This document shows positions 54,433-63,981 of a stretch of 64,000 nt of DNA, piece by piece. Origin of the DNA: Thalassobacillus cyri (lineage in GTDB: Bacteria > Bacillota > Bacilli > Bacillales > Halobacillaceae); contig NZ_FNQR01000001.1 of NCBI RefSeq assembly GCF_900107755.1, forward strand, positions 186,001 to 250,000, written 5' to 3'. Numbering within the stretch: the first letter of the stretch is position 1; each line of letters begins with the position of its first letter. The notes beneath the pieces are model-generated. The model made no database searches and was not told where the DNA came from. It was given only the letters and a program-made list of their open reading frames with translations. The position numbers were made by a program, and so were the translations under genes.

Positions 54433-55572
54433 ATGGATAAAAAGTTACTGTTAACTAAATCTGAAATTCAATTGCTAAAAGAGTATAAATTCACAGAAAG
54501 TGGTGAGATAAGTGCAAAGGTAGATAAAAGACAAGATGCCCATAAATTATTTGTTAATCGCCTCCCTATTTTACTAGAAAAATTACTTGGTAAGAAAGGT
54601 GTCCAAATAAATGACTATCAAATTAGATCCTCAGTGGGTGAGGGTAGAATGGCCGAAGTATATTGGATAGCTTTTCTTAATAAAAACTATGTTCCAATGA
54701 ATTCTGTTGGTAATCTTACCACACAACATGGGGTTTACGTAGTGTTGCTATTTGATAGAGAGCTAGAAAATGCATATTTAGCTATTGGGAATGGAGCAGA
54801 ATTCCTATCTCCTAATGAGCTTAAAAATATGAGTAAGAATCAGATTAATATGATTAAAGATAAAATAGTGGGAGATAGAGTGTTAGTAAATAGTGATTTT
54901 TCTCTAAATTTAGGGAAAGGATCTAGGCCAAAGAGATATGGTAAAGGTGTTTCAGTATATATAAAATACAGGGTTGATAAAATTAATTTAATTCAACTAG
55001 GAAATGACTTTCTAACGTTAGAATCGCTACTTGAATATATTACCTTAGGTCCTGGCCTTGAGGAGATAGAAGGTGAATTACTCACCAGTACAGATTTAAT
55101 CAATAAGAGGAGATATACAGGGATAGATGTTAGTAAGTATGAGAGGTTGCGAGAGCTTAGAAATAAGAGGAACAAAGAAGTTGGTACTATGGCAGAACAA
55201 TTTATTTATGATCTAGAAACTGAACGACTAGCTGCATATAACCTATCCTTAAACTTTGAAATAAAGTGGGTAGGAAAAAAAGTAGATGGTTTAGGGTATG
55301 ATGTTGAATCCTTTTTTCCTGATGGAACAAGAAAGTATATAGAAGTAAAAGGAACAAGTAAAATTAATACTAAGTTCTCTTTCTTCTTCACAAATAATGA
55401 ACTAATGAAAGCAAAGGAGCTTGGAAAGCAATATGTCCTTGCATTTGTTCAAGTAGATAAATTAAGTAATCAATGTGAATTGTTAGAAGAGATAAAAGAT
55501 CCATATATTTTTTTAAGTAATAATTTAAAACCTAATTCCTATAAAGGGGAATATAAAGCACAAAGATCCTGA
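54433..55572 (+). CDS. DUF3578 (McrB N-terminal-like) - DUF3883 nuclease-like protein
   Basis: A 379-residue protein. Residues about 30-180 resemble the McrB N-terminal DNA-reader type (EGRMAEVYWIAFLNK, GVYVVLLFDRELENAYLAI). Residues about 255-350 are a DUF3883 domain with a PD-(D/E)XK-like core: GTMAEQFIYDLE, GYDVESFF (D) and RKYIEVKGTS (E-x-K). Normally such domains sit at the ends of larger restriction proteins; here reader and nuclease are joined without a motor. A modification-dependent nuclease is inferred. GTG at 54421 is an alternative start, but AAGGTGAG fits the ATG at 54433. Confidence 0.7.
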   Translation: MDKKLLLTKSEIQLLKEYKFTESGEISAKVDKRQDAHKLFVNRLPILLEKLLGKKGVQINDYQIRSSVGEGRMAEVYWIAFLNKNYVPMNSVGNLTTQHGVYVVLLFDRELENAYLAIGNGAEFLSPNELKNMSKNQINMIKDKIVGDRVLVNSDFSLNLGKGSRPKRYGKGVSVYIKYRVDKINLIQLGNDFLTLESLLEYITLGPGLEEIEGELLTSTDLINKRRYTGIDVSKYERLRELRNKRNKEVGTMAEQFIYDLETERLAAYNLSLNFEIKWVGKKVDGLGYDVESFFPDGTRKYIEVKGTSKINTKFSFFFTNNELMKAKELGKQYVLAFVQVDKLSNQCELLEEIKDPYIFLSNNLKPNSYKGEYKAQRS

Positions 55573-55673
55573 TGTATATTCTATTATCCTTGGTAATAAA
55601 ACTGTCAGCAAATGAGCTTCTAAAAACAAGTAATCCCCTAAAAATAATAATTTTTCAAAGGGAGTAATTGACT

Positions 55674-55703
55674 AAAGACAGGGATCATCCCTGTCTTTTA
55701 CAT
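55674..55703. terminator. Bidirectional terminator
   Basis: AAAGACAGGGA (55674-55684) pairs with TCCCTGTCTTT (55688-55698). It serves the DUF3883 gene and perhaps the converging zinc-finger gene. Confidence 0.75.
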
Positions 55704-55739
55704 TTAATTTGGCAGGTTTAGTTATCTTAATGAGAAGAA

Positions 55740-56609
55740 TTACTCTTTTACCCATTTTTCAATTGTTGATATGTCAGTATTTAGCTCTTTTGAAATTTTT
55801 TGGGATGGATAACCTTTATTAAAAAGTTTCTTTGCATATGCTCTTCTTTTTCTATAGTTTTTACTTCTACAAGCATTTGAGCAAAAGAGCTTACTTTTTC
55901 TCGCAGAGTCTGGAGAAATCTCAAACCATGTTTGACATTCTTTGCACCTACGAAAATCCTTATCCTCGCTAACAGCTAAGGCCAACTGTAACCACATTCC
56001 GCTAAGCAAGCTTTTAGGTGAATAACCAAGATAAAGCTGTTTGTTATTTAAATACATTTCAGATGAAACAAGCTTTAATTTATTGTTTATATGGTTTTTT
56101 AATAAATTACATGTTGTTGAATAAACTTCCTCATTTATCTTATTTAAGTTCAAGGTATCATTTATTATTTGAATAAAATTAGAAACAGACTGACTATTGG
56201 CAGAAATATTATGCGTTTCGTATTGGTTAATCTTACTTTCATTTTGTTGATCTATCCAATCTTTTAATCTAGAAAGAGCGAGTTTGTTACTTTTAATTAT
56301 TCCTTCCCATATAGATATTACTATCCAAATTTCTTTTACATTACTGGCCCAATATTCCAAAGTTTCTATTTGGTTAGTTGTTAGGGTCCCATACTTGTTA
56401 GCAAACTGGATTATACCTATTTCGTTTAACTCAATTTCTGAAAAATTCTTAAACAGCCCTGACTCAATAAAAGGACTATATTCTACCGAAGTATCTTCTG
56501 AAGAGAAATGAGTTAATACTTTGATTTTCTCCTCTCCTTTTTTACATTCCATCCATACATAGCCATCTTTTTGAAAGTGCCATCTCATATTAATTTTGTT
56601 TATCGTCAT
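55740..56609 (-). CDS. Zinc-finger/HTH protein, probable regulator of the methylase cassette
   Basis: A 289-residue protein. The first ~210 residues are of unknown type. A treble-clef zinc site follows: CKECQTWFEISPDS (C222, C225) and CSNACRSKNYRKR (C243, C247), as in CGNR-like proteins. The C-terminus is a helix-turn-helix (YPSQKISKELNTDISTIEKWVKE). The ribosome site GGGGGGAG precedes ATG. It faces the first methylase gene across a region with three GTTACG-type motifs, so a role as repressor or controller protein is likely. Confidence 0.65.
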   Translation of the reverse strand: MTINKINMRWHFQKDGYVWMECKKGEEKIKVLTHFSSEDTSVEYSPFIESGLFKNFSEIELNEIGIIQFANKYGTLTTNQIETLEYWASNVKEIWIVISIWEGIIKSNKLALSRLKDWIDQQNESKINQYETHNISANSQSVSNFIQIINDTLNLNKINEEVYSTTCNLLKNHINNKLKLVSSEMYLNNKQLYLGYSPKSLLSGMWLQLALAVSEDKDFRRCKECQTWFEISPDSARKSKLFCSNACRSKNYRKRRAYAKKLFNKGYPSQKISKELNTDISTIEKWVKE

Positions 56610-56630
56610 AATTCTCCCCCCAATATAACC

Positions 56631-56706
56631 GTTACGGTAATTTTACTAGATAACGTATTGACCTGCAACGAGAATTTTGTTACGATAAATTTATAATTAC
56701 CGTAAC
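56631..56706. promoter_or_regulatory. Putative operator: GTTACGGTAATT inverted repeats
   Basis: GTTACGGTAATT at 56631-56642 is the exact reverse complement of AATTACCGTAAC at 56695-56706. A third related copy, GTTACGATAA, is at 56669-56678. They lie between the divergent zinc-finger gene and the methylase cassette. The first copy ends about 22 bases before the regulator start. Confidence 0.6.
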
Positions 56707-56896
56707 GATATGTGGGTTGCTAGGTTATATACATACAAATTGTTGATTTTTCCCTTAATTTAAAAGTACGTAGAGCAAGCCTTCAATGGAAGGTGCGTAT
56801 CAAAAGAACAATAAATTTGATATTATTAGACTTATTCTGTCTTAACTTGTCATCAAAGGAAAGTTAAGAAGTTCTTCAAAGGGGTTGGTGGAATTT

Positions 56897-59095
56897 ATGG
56901 TTGGAGAAAAAACTATGTTAGCGCAAACTCCAAAAGAAATCGTAAATATTCTTATTAATGTATATAAAACTTTAAACAAATACTCGATTCAAATGTTTGA
57001 AACATGGAGTAAAAATTTAAACATAGAAAAGTTTCCAACTGCAATATCCTTGGAAAAAAACAAAAAGAATAAAGGGATGGCTAAAGAATTATTTATAAAT
57101 GATACGGTAACGTTATTTATTACAAGACTTCTGTTTCTCAGGTTATTAAAAGAGCTAGGCTACATCAATGAATCAATAGTAAATGATTTGACTTACAATA
57201 TAGAACTTAATAAAAATGGAAATCCTTTTATTAATAAGAGCATATCTAAGGAACTAAATGACTTGAATAAATTACCCTACATCGACTTTGAACGTTTTTT
57301 GTTTGAAAGAAAGGATGCTTGGGATGAGGATGTAACCATGGCAATTAATACCTTATATAACATACCTGTCTCCAAGATTGATGAGGAGATCTTAGGTGAT
57401 GTTTACCAATATTTTCTCAACGCAAATAAAAGAAAGCATTTTGGCGAATATTATACACCACGTTCAGTAGTTGACTATATTGTCAACGAAACAATTCTTA
57501 ATGGTGAGCCCATAGAAGGTGATATTTTAGACCCATCTTGTGGTTTTGGAACCTTCCTAACAGAGGCTGTTCGAAAAACTAATAATTCTGAAAACTTCAA
57601 AATAAACGAGTTAGTGGGATTTGATATCAACAATTTTGCTGTTACATTAACACGCTTCTTTCTTATTTGGACAATGTTAAAAGAAGGTGAATTTGATGGG
57701 AATATAGAGAATGTTTCCATTTTAAACACAAATTCCTTAGAAAAAAACGCATCGGAAACACAAATTACTTTATTCGAAAATAACCAATTTGAAAAAACGA
57801 ATGAGAATAATCACTATCGAGATGAGAAACGCTATAAATATATCGTTGGGAACCCTCCTTATATAAGGGCAGAGCGTTTGAAAAATGGTAAACAATTAAA
57901 GGCAATGTGGGGAAATGTTTGGGGGCAAAATGGTGATACCGCAATTGTTTTTCTGTATAGGATATTAAAAGAATGGATTGAAAAGAATGGAAAAGTCGGA
58001 TTAGTCCTTTCTGGTGGTATTTCAAATTCCACTGCTGCAGAGTCAATACGTAATATACTAGCTGAAGAAGTAACTATTAAACAGATCATTTGGCTTGAAT
58101 TTTCACCGAAAATATGGGATGCAAGTGCGATACCAATGATTCTTATAATCGAAAATAAAAAGCCAAATGATTACGATATAATTAAAACTGCGGTTCCGAG
58201 TGAATGGCCTAGTTCAGAAATAGAGTTTCAAAGCTTTTATTATAAAGATTACTTTTCTATGTCCGTTAATCCAAGCAAATATATTTTACCTTTACTTGAG
58301 ACAAATGATATACCTATACTAGAGAAACTAGACTATAGTGAAACCCTTGGTGAACACATACAATTCAAATATGGTATTCAACGAGGTTCTAAAGCTAAAA
58401 TTTTTAAAGATGCAAATAGCCCTAATTCCGTAAAAGTAGTAGATGGAAAAAGTATGTTTATTGCGGGTAAGGGACCTTCCATTGGGTGGGTTGACATAGA
58501 TAAAGTACAGAAGAAATCATTATGGAATAATAGGGTGAACTTAGATAATGGATATATAGCACTACCTGGAATCATCCTTGCGCCAACTGCAGTTTATGTG
58601 GAAGACGCAAGTATAGCAGCATTAGATACATCAATTGTAGCTACTCATGAAAATAAAAACTTTCTAAAAGCAGCAACTGCTTATTTAAACAGTAATATTA
58701 TAAGGTATCTTTCATTAATAAGTCTTCGTGCTGGGGTTATGGAAGGTTCCCACAGGTTACACATGTACCCTAGGACAGTTGAAAAATTACCTTTTCCATA
58801 TTCAGAATGTATTGTGAAAAAATTAGCTAAACTATACGATAAACTATCAGAGAGTAGTCTTTCCTATAACCAACCACATGACAAGGTAACCTTTATGGAA
58901 ATTATTGAAGAAATAGATAACGTCGTAGCTAAACAAATCGGGCTATGTAAAAAAGAGTTAAATCAAATTAAAAAAAGGTTATCTCAAAAACCATTAGATA
59001 GTCTGATACCACGTTATCCATGGATGAAGGCAAGTGAAAGAATACCCAACGGTTATGAAAAAGACAGGTATAAAATACAGGAGGGCGAGAAATGA
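56897..59095 (+). CDS. N6-adenine DNA methyltransferase (Eco57I/TaqI-like)
   Basis: A protein of about 732 residues. Helical N-terminus, then GEYYTPRSVVDYIV, SAM-binding DPSCGFGTF and the catalytic VGNPPYIRAER with NPPY intact. The C-terminal half (about 420-736) has the TaqI/Eco57I-type recognition layout, with LGEHIQFKYGIQRGSKAK and GVMEGSHRLHMYPRTVEKLPFP. It should methylate adenine in a specific site. The start is uncertain: TTG 56885, GTG 56888 and ATG 56897 are in frame behind AAAGGGG; ATG is preferred. Its stop overlaps the next gene by ATGA. Confidence 0.82.
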   Translation: MVGEKTMLAQTPKEIVNILINVYKTLNKYSIQMFETWSKNLNIEKFPTAISLEKNKKNKGMAKELFINDTVTLFITRLLFLRLLKELGYINESIVNDLTYNIELNKNGNPFINKSISKELNDLNKLPYIDFERFLFERKDAWDEDVTMAINTLYNIPVSKIDEEILGDVYQYFLNANKRKHFGEYYTPRSVVDYIVNETILNGEPIEGDILDPSCGFGTFLTEAVRKTNNSENFKINELVGFDINNFAVTLTRFFLIWTMLKEGEFDGNIENVSILNTNSLEKNASETQITLFENNQFEKTNENNHYRDEKRYKYIVGNPPYIRAERLKNGKQLKAMWGNVWGQNGDTAIVFLYRILKEWIEKNGKVGLVLSGGISNSTAAESIRNILAEEVTIKQIIWLEFSPKIWDASAIPMILIIENKKPNDYDIIKTAVPSEWPSSEIEFQSFYYKDYFSMSVNPSKYILPLLETNDIPILEKLDYSETLGEHIQFKYGIQRGSKAKIFKDANSPNSVKVVDGKSMFIAGKGPSIGWVDIDKVQKKSLWNNRVNLDNGYIALPGIILAPTAVYVEDASIAALDTSIVATHENKNFLKAATAYLNSNIIRYLSLISLRAGVMEGSHRLHMYPRTVEKLPFPYSECIVKKLAKLYDKLSESSLSYNQPHDKVTFMEIIEEIDNVVAKQIGLCKKELNQIKKRLSQKPLDSLIPRYPWMKASERIPNGYEKDRYKIQEGEK

Positions 59096-60864
59096 ATAGC
59101 ACATCAATAAAGTCAACACAAATAGCCCCTCTAGAAGGAGTTGTGCAAGCTCAAACAACTGGTCAGGGAGTTTTTTTGAATGCGCATCCTTATCATACAA
59201 AACTTCCACCTTCAATAATTAAAGAGTATATTAAACATTATACAAACGTAGGAGATACCATATTAGATCCATTTTGCGGTAGTGGGATGACTGGGGTAGC
59301 TACTAGATTAATGAACAGAGTGGGTGTTTTAAATGATTTGAGTACAGCAGCTGTTCATATCTCAAAAGGTCATAGTCAAATAGTTAATCAAGATTTATTA
59401 AGAGAAGCTACTAAAGAAGTTATTGAAGAGGTTACAGAAAAAATTAATACCCTTTATCAAACAAATTGTTCTAAATGTTGTGGAGAAGCAGAGATTGCCT
59501 ACACGATATGGTCAGATGTCTTTAAATGCCCTTTTTGTGATTCTCAGTTTAATCTTTGGGAACGGGCAGTGGACAATGAAAGTGGATCAGTTGCCAAAAA
59601 ATTTTCATGCGGTAAATGTGATCTTACTCTAAATCGTAAAGCTTTAACAGGTTATAGAATGTCGTCAGTACCTGTAATCACAGTCTACGATTGTAAAAAC
59701 GGCTGTAAAAGAAGAGAACATAAAACTACGGATAAAGAAAAAGAAATATTATCCGCAATAAATAAAATAGAAATACCGCAAAACGCACCAATAGTGAAAA
59801 TGATGAATGTAGATACAGGTCAAAGGTGGGGGGAGCAATGGAGGTCAGGTTACCATTCTGATGTAACTCATGTCCACCATTTCTTTACTCATAGAAATTA
59901 TTTGGCTCTTAGTTACTTGCACCAAGCTATTACTAAAGTTAAAGACAAGTTGATAAGAGAGAAACTTCTTTTTGCTTTTACGGGGTCACTAATAGCAGTT
60001 TCAAGGATGGTTAAGTATATAGCTAGTCGAGGTGGAAGAAGTAATATACCAGGGACACTTTATATTCCCTCTTTAAACTTAGAACAGAATGTATTATCTG
60101 TTTTTAAGAGAAGAATAGCAAAGGTAGAAAAACTTTGTGATATCATTAAAGACTACAATGAATTACAGAATATTTTTATGAATAATACAGCAAATAATTT
60201 AGCCGAATTAGAAGATAATTCTATTGATTATATATTCACAGATCCCCCTTTTGGAGCAAACATACAATATGCTGAATTAAATTTTATATCTGAAGCTTGG
60301 TTAGGAGAGTACACAGATAAGGATAAAGAAATCGTAATAAATAATACTAGAAAACATGATCTGAATAGATATAATGATCTGTTATATAAGAGCTTAAAAG
60401 AGATGCACAGAGTTTTGAAGACTGGAAGCTATACTTCTCTCGTATTCCATAATACAGACTCAAAGATTTGGGAAGGTTTAAGAGAAGCTATTAAGAAGTC
60501 AGGTTTTGAAGTCTCTGGCGTATCTATGTTAGATAAAGGTAAAGGAGGATGGAATCAGGTAACAAGTAGCTCTGGTACAGCCCGTTTTGATATTGTAATA
60601 GAACTTAAGAAAAATACAGAGAAGAAAAGAAAATCAGAATTTAATTTTAGACTTACTGAGGAGGATTTTCTTGTATATTTAGATGATTTTTTGAAAAACA
60701 CTCCAGATCAAGAAAAAAGAAGCAGAACACTACCGTATTTGCATAGTAAAATAATTCAGCTGATTTTTATTAAGCAATCTAGCACACCGCCCCCAGACAT
60801 GAAACAATTAGAAAAGATTTTATCTAAGAATTTTATTAATATTAACGGATTCTGGTATAGTTAA
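59092..60864 (+). CDS. DNA methyltransferase with an inserted zinc-ribbon module
   Basis: A 590-residue protein. HPYHTKLPPSIIKEYI and ILDPFCGSGMTGVATRL (57-73) form the SAM-binding start, and the catalytic TDPPFGAN is far downstream at 383-390. Between them, cysteine pairs at 126/129, 146/149 and 173/176, plus CKNGC at 201-205, look like zinc ribbons. The spacing of about 320 residues between SAM and catalytic motifs is unusually large. It overlaps the first methylase gene by four bases, so both are probably made together. N4-cytosine or N6-adenine methylation are both possible. Confidence 0.78.
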   Translation: MNSTSIKSTQIAPLEGVVQAQTTGQGVFLNAHPYHTKLPPSIIKEYIKHYTNVGDTILDPFCGSGMTGVATRLMNRVGVLNDLSTAAVHISKGHSQIVNQDLLREATKEVIEEVTEKINTLYQTNCSKCCGEAEIAYTIWSDVFKCPFCDSQFNLWERAVDNESGSVAKKFSCGKCDLTLNRKALTGYRMSSVPVITVYDCKNGCKRREHKTTDKEKEILSAINKIEIPQNAPIVKMMNVDTGQRWGEQWRSGYHSDVTHVHHFFTHRNYLALSYLHQAITKVKDKLIREKLLFAFTGSLIAVSRMVKYIASRGGRSNIPGTLYIPSLNLEQNVLSVFKRRIAKVEKLCDIIKDYNELQNIFMNNTANNLAELEDNSIDYIFTDPPFGANIQYAELNFISEAWLGEYTDKDKEIVINNTRKHDLNRYNDLLYKSLKEMHRVLKTGSYTSLVFHNTDSKIWEGLREAIKKSGFEVSGVSMLDKGKGGWNQVTSSSGTARFDIVIELKKNTEKKRKSEFNFRLTEEDFLVYLDDFLKNTPDQEKRSRTLPYLHSKIIQLIFIKQSSTPPPDMKQLEKILSKNFININGFWYS

Positions 60865-60886
60865 TCAGCAATATAATCGTAATATT

Positions 60887-60916
60887 AACTCTTCCTTTTA
60901 TGGAAGAGTTTTTTTA
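60887..60916 (+). terminator. Terminator inside the methylase cassette
   Basis: AACTCTTCC (60887-60895) pairs with GGAAGAGTT (60902-60910), followed by T7. It separates the two methylase genes from the next two genes, which therefore may have their own promoter. Confidence 0.85.
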
Positions 60917-61054
60917 CGTTATTTCAACATACTACTCAACATGGATCCACTTTATCATCTCTGTGTTAAGCTAATAGTAATATTTTTTGTGGAAAAATTT
61001 CCATAAATTATGTAGAATTTAAAATGTCTAGTTCTTAAGATGGGGGATGTTCTG

Positions 61055-62758
61055 ATGGTATCACATATGGGGGTACAGGAATACGCGACTGTTAGAAACC
61101 AAAATGTAGAAATTTTAGTGGATTTTATTATTAAATGTTCGCTTGAAAAATTAAAAGAAAAAGGTATTGTAGCAAGTTTCGAAGAACCACTTAGACAAAA
61201 AGAGTTTGTAAGATCCGACTGCAGTGATGTTTTTGATCACTTTTTTAAAGTAAAAACGTTTTCTAATATTAATGGAAATAGAGATTTTGAAATTTGGGCT
61301 CAAACTACATGTTACAAAGGAAATAAAAGTGGTAGACCAGAGTCTAACAAAACTTATGAAATAAGAGAGACTTTAATTGAATCTCTAGGTTTAAGAAAAT
61401 GGTTACTTTCTGAAAACAAATCCTTTAGAACAGTCCATTTTACTGTAGGTCCAACTGAATATACCTATGGGTGGTTTGAAAGTGCAAAAAAGAATGCTTT
61501 TGACTTGTCTGTTTACCCAATTGATAAATTCGACATAAATGGTTTGTTTAATGAACTCAATGAATTATTTAAAGAGGCAAAAATGGAATTTCAATATAAT
61601 TCACTTCTAGAAGAGATTTATAACTCTTCTGAGTCTACTCTGATAAAGGAATTTATTCTATATATGCAAGATAAAATTATAAGCTGGTTTGAACAGGGGT
61701 TACCTAGCTCGGAAGTAGCAGATAAACAAGCTAATTTGATTAAAAGAATAGAAGATATAAATAAAGAGTACTTTGATGAGGTAATATCTAAATCCAAATA
61801 TGGTGGTATGAATATAAAGGGGAAAGTTAAAGGGATTTTATGGGGCTCAGAACCATATAATCCAATGTATAAAAACACTCTAGAAAAAGTTACTAGTAAA
61901 GCACCCTTTATACCCGGAGCATTACAGACTATGGCTAATTGGGATATCACTACTAAAAAAATATTTGATAAACCAGATCAATGTGATTCTATAAGTGATT
62001 ATATAAGATATTTATGGAGCAGGGAAGATGAGAACAGATTGATAGTGCGTAGACTTTTGTTAAGGACACCACACAAGGGAACAATAAATTATATACAAGA
62101 TTTAGATATAAATGGTATAACTGAACATAATCTCTATAACGGAAAACCTACTTCTGAACAATTAGATAATATTAAAGAGAAAATTACGAAGATATGTGAA
62201 GAAAACGACATATTTAATATTAATGATTTGTATGAAGAGCTTACAAACAAAAGAGCGAGAAAACTTCTGTCTGAATCAGTAAGAAGTGAAATAAATAATG
62301 GATCAAATATAAAACCTACTTTTTACTTTGTTGAAGACTCATTAGGGGATAGCTATGAGATAGTTTCGTTTAACGAAACTAATTTAGAACGTCCAATTGC
62401 TTACCATAGTAATTTCACCACTGGAAAAGTTTCTCCATATCAAAATATGAAAGTAATTAGATTGAGAGAAACAAAAGTACCTTTAGCAATAATTAAAGCT
62501 AAATATTTTAGCGAAAGGGAATTTGGAAGAAGAGCAAAAGAAGAGGCTTATGTCGGTATTACTACTAAATATATTTATAATAACGGTAGTTTTGTTGAAC
62601 GTTACAAAGGGTTACCTTTAATTATGTTTGTAGATATGGATGAGAAATTAATCCCTCAGGAGTATTTTATAAGAAGATTGATAAATACAGGGTGGACTGT
62701 GTTTTTCTCAATAGAAACTTTACGTCAATTTCTAAAGGATATTGCTGAGGTGAATTAA
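61055..62758 (+). CDS. Unknown 567-residue protein, restriction-cassette candidate
   Basis: The ATG at 61055 lies 7 bases behind GGGGGAT; an ATG at 61040 lies on the site itself. No membrane segment. The N-terminal ~180 residues (GVQEYATVRNQNVEILVDF, RDFEIWAQTTCYKGNKSG) and the C-terminal part (LAIIKAKYFSEREFGRRAKEE) look like separate domains. Neither matches a family I know. It lies 2 bases before the last gene and behind two methylases, so a part in target cutting or recognition is inferred from position only. Confidence 0.55.
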   Translation: MVSHMGVQEYATVRNQNVEILVDFIIKCSLEKLKEKGIVASFEEPLRQKEFVRSDCSDVFDHFFKVKTFSNINGNRDFEIWAQTTCYKGNKSGRPESNKTYEIRETLIESLGLRKWLLSENKSFRTVHFTVGPTEYTYGWFESAKKNAFDLSVYPIDKFDINGLFNELNELFKEAKMEFQYNSLLEEIYNSSESTLIKEFILYMQDKIISWFEQGLPSSEVADKQANLIKRIEDINKEYFDEVISKSKYGGMNIKGKVKGILWGSEPYNPMYKNTLEKVTSKAPFIPGALQTMANWDITTKKIFDKPDQCDSISDYIRYLWSREDENRLIVRRLLLRTPHKGTINYIQDLDINGITEHNLYNGKPTSEQLDNIKEKITKICEENDIFNINDLYEELTNKRARKLLSESVRSEINNGSNIKPTFYFVEDSLGDSYEIVSFNETNLERPIAYHSNFTTGKVSPYQNMKVIRLRETKVPLAIIKAKYFSEREFGRRAKEEAYVGITTKYIYNNGSFVERYKGLPLIMFVDMDEKLIPQEYFIRRLINTGWTVFFSIETLRQFLKDIAEVN

Positions 62759-62759
62759 C

Positions 62760-63602
62760 TTGAACTCACAGACTTTAAAAAAATTAGCTAAGAGCATGTT
62801 AGAAGATTATATTGAATTTTTTGAATGGGATGATGTTTGGGAGAGACCAATATCCAGTGGAACCTCTTTCGAGTGGCTTATTTTAGCTGCATTAATTACC
62901 GAGAGTAAAGAAAGAGGATGGAATTATGAGTACCCTATTTTAAAACATGAAATAAAAGAAGAAATATTTATTTTAAGAAACGAGATTCCTCAACACCATG
63001 GGGCACAGCCTGGTCATTCAAGTAATGTCTCAAATATTAATCTCTCAGAACGTTTTCTTCAGTCTCTAGTTCCAAAAATTATAATTGAAAAAGATGGGAT
63101 ATACTACAGCTTCTTTAGGGAGGGATGTCCATATCATAAAGTGATGTGTAATCAAGACTACTCTGAAAGGCCAGATATTATAGTTATACCTGGAAAGCCA
63201 TCAGTAGGATTCCCTTATATAGACAAAGATAGAGGGGAAGTCCATTTTTCCTTTAATTTTATGGATGGTAGTAATATAGCGGAGGGTATTTTAAGAATTA
63301 CAAATTCACCAAACATTCCTTGTAAAAAAAGGAGCCCTTTAAGAGGGATGAATATACCCATAACAGGTATCGTAGAGTGTAGTGTGAATAAAACTGCAAA
63401 AGTAGCAAATGACCAATTACTCTGCTACAAGAATTTATTTAAGGTTCAAAATAAAAATCGTTTATTGCTTATCACCGGAAATGATTTAAGTCATTCCGAT
63501 TGGGATAACCATTATGTGGACTTAGAAAGAAAAGAGGAAGAAGTATTAGAAGATTGTATTAGGGCTGCCAAATCTACTTTAGATTCTCTAGGTATTAAGT
63601 AA
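62760..63602 (+). CDS. Possible PD-(D/E)XK-type endonuclease of the methylase cassette
   Basis: A 280-residue protein with a TTG start 6 bases behind GAGGTG. SERPDIIVIPGKP (D139) followed by GIVECSVNKTAKVANDQLLCYKNLF (E206, K211) has the order of a PD-(D/E)XK core, but the usual E-x-K reads E-C-S, so the lysine would have to come from a nearby position. Cysteines and histidines in EGCPYHKVMC may bind metal. Last gene of the cassette; a restriction endonuclease role is inferred. Confidence 0.5.
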   Translation: MNSQTLKKLAKSMLEDYIEFFEWDDVWERPISSGTSFEWLILAALITESKERGWNYEYPILKHEIKEEIFILRNEIPQHHGAQPGHSSNVSNINLSERFLQSLVPKIIIEKDGIYYSFFREGCPYHKVMCNQDYSERPDIIVIPGKPSVGFPYIDKDRGEVHFSFNFMDGSNIAEGILRITNSPNIPCKKRSPLRGMNIPITGIVECSVNKTAKVANDQLLCYKNLFKVQNKNRLLLITGNDLSHSDWDNHYVDLERKEEEVLEDCIRAAKSTLDSLGIK

Positions 63603-63715
63603 TAACTTATCTGTGAATAAACTAACCATCATTTAACCAATTTTGTCGAAACAAAAGAACGATTATAAGTATAGTACTAGGTATAAATGCATTAATCTAA
63701 TAAATCGCTTATTAA

Positions 63716-63752
63716 AAAGGGTTGCCAATTTTTTAAGGTAACCCTCTTTTAC
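63716..63752 (+). terminator. Terminator of the methylase cassette
   Basis: AGGGTTGCC (63718-63726) pairs with GGTAACCCT (63737-63745) with one wobble pair, followed by CTTTT. Confidence 0.8.
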
Positions 63753-63831
63753 AGATATAGTATTTTCTAACGAGTACATTGTATTATCTATTTGCTATAA
63801 TTTATATATATAAAAAATTAGGAAGAGAGTT

Positions 63832-63981
63832 ATGGGTGATGAATATCAGAAGCTAAATTACACCATAAACTTTTATGAGAAAAAGGGGAATCTTCTAAAA
63901 GAACAAAAAAATAAACCTTATATGAAAGATGAGCATTATAATATGTCTTCCTTCAATTATTTTAGAAGAGACGAATTCTAA
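63832..63981 (+). CDS. Small unknown protein, 49 residues
   Basis: An ATG behind AGGAAGAG opens 49 codons (MGDEYQKLNYTINFYEKKGN ... FRRDEF), charged and tyrosine-rich, with no membrane segment. An AT-rich region upstream could hold a promoter. Not recognised; may be a real small gene. Confidence 0.4.
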   Translation: MGDEYQKLNYTINFYEKKGNLLKEQKNKPYMKDEHYNMSSFNYFRRDEF

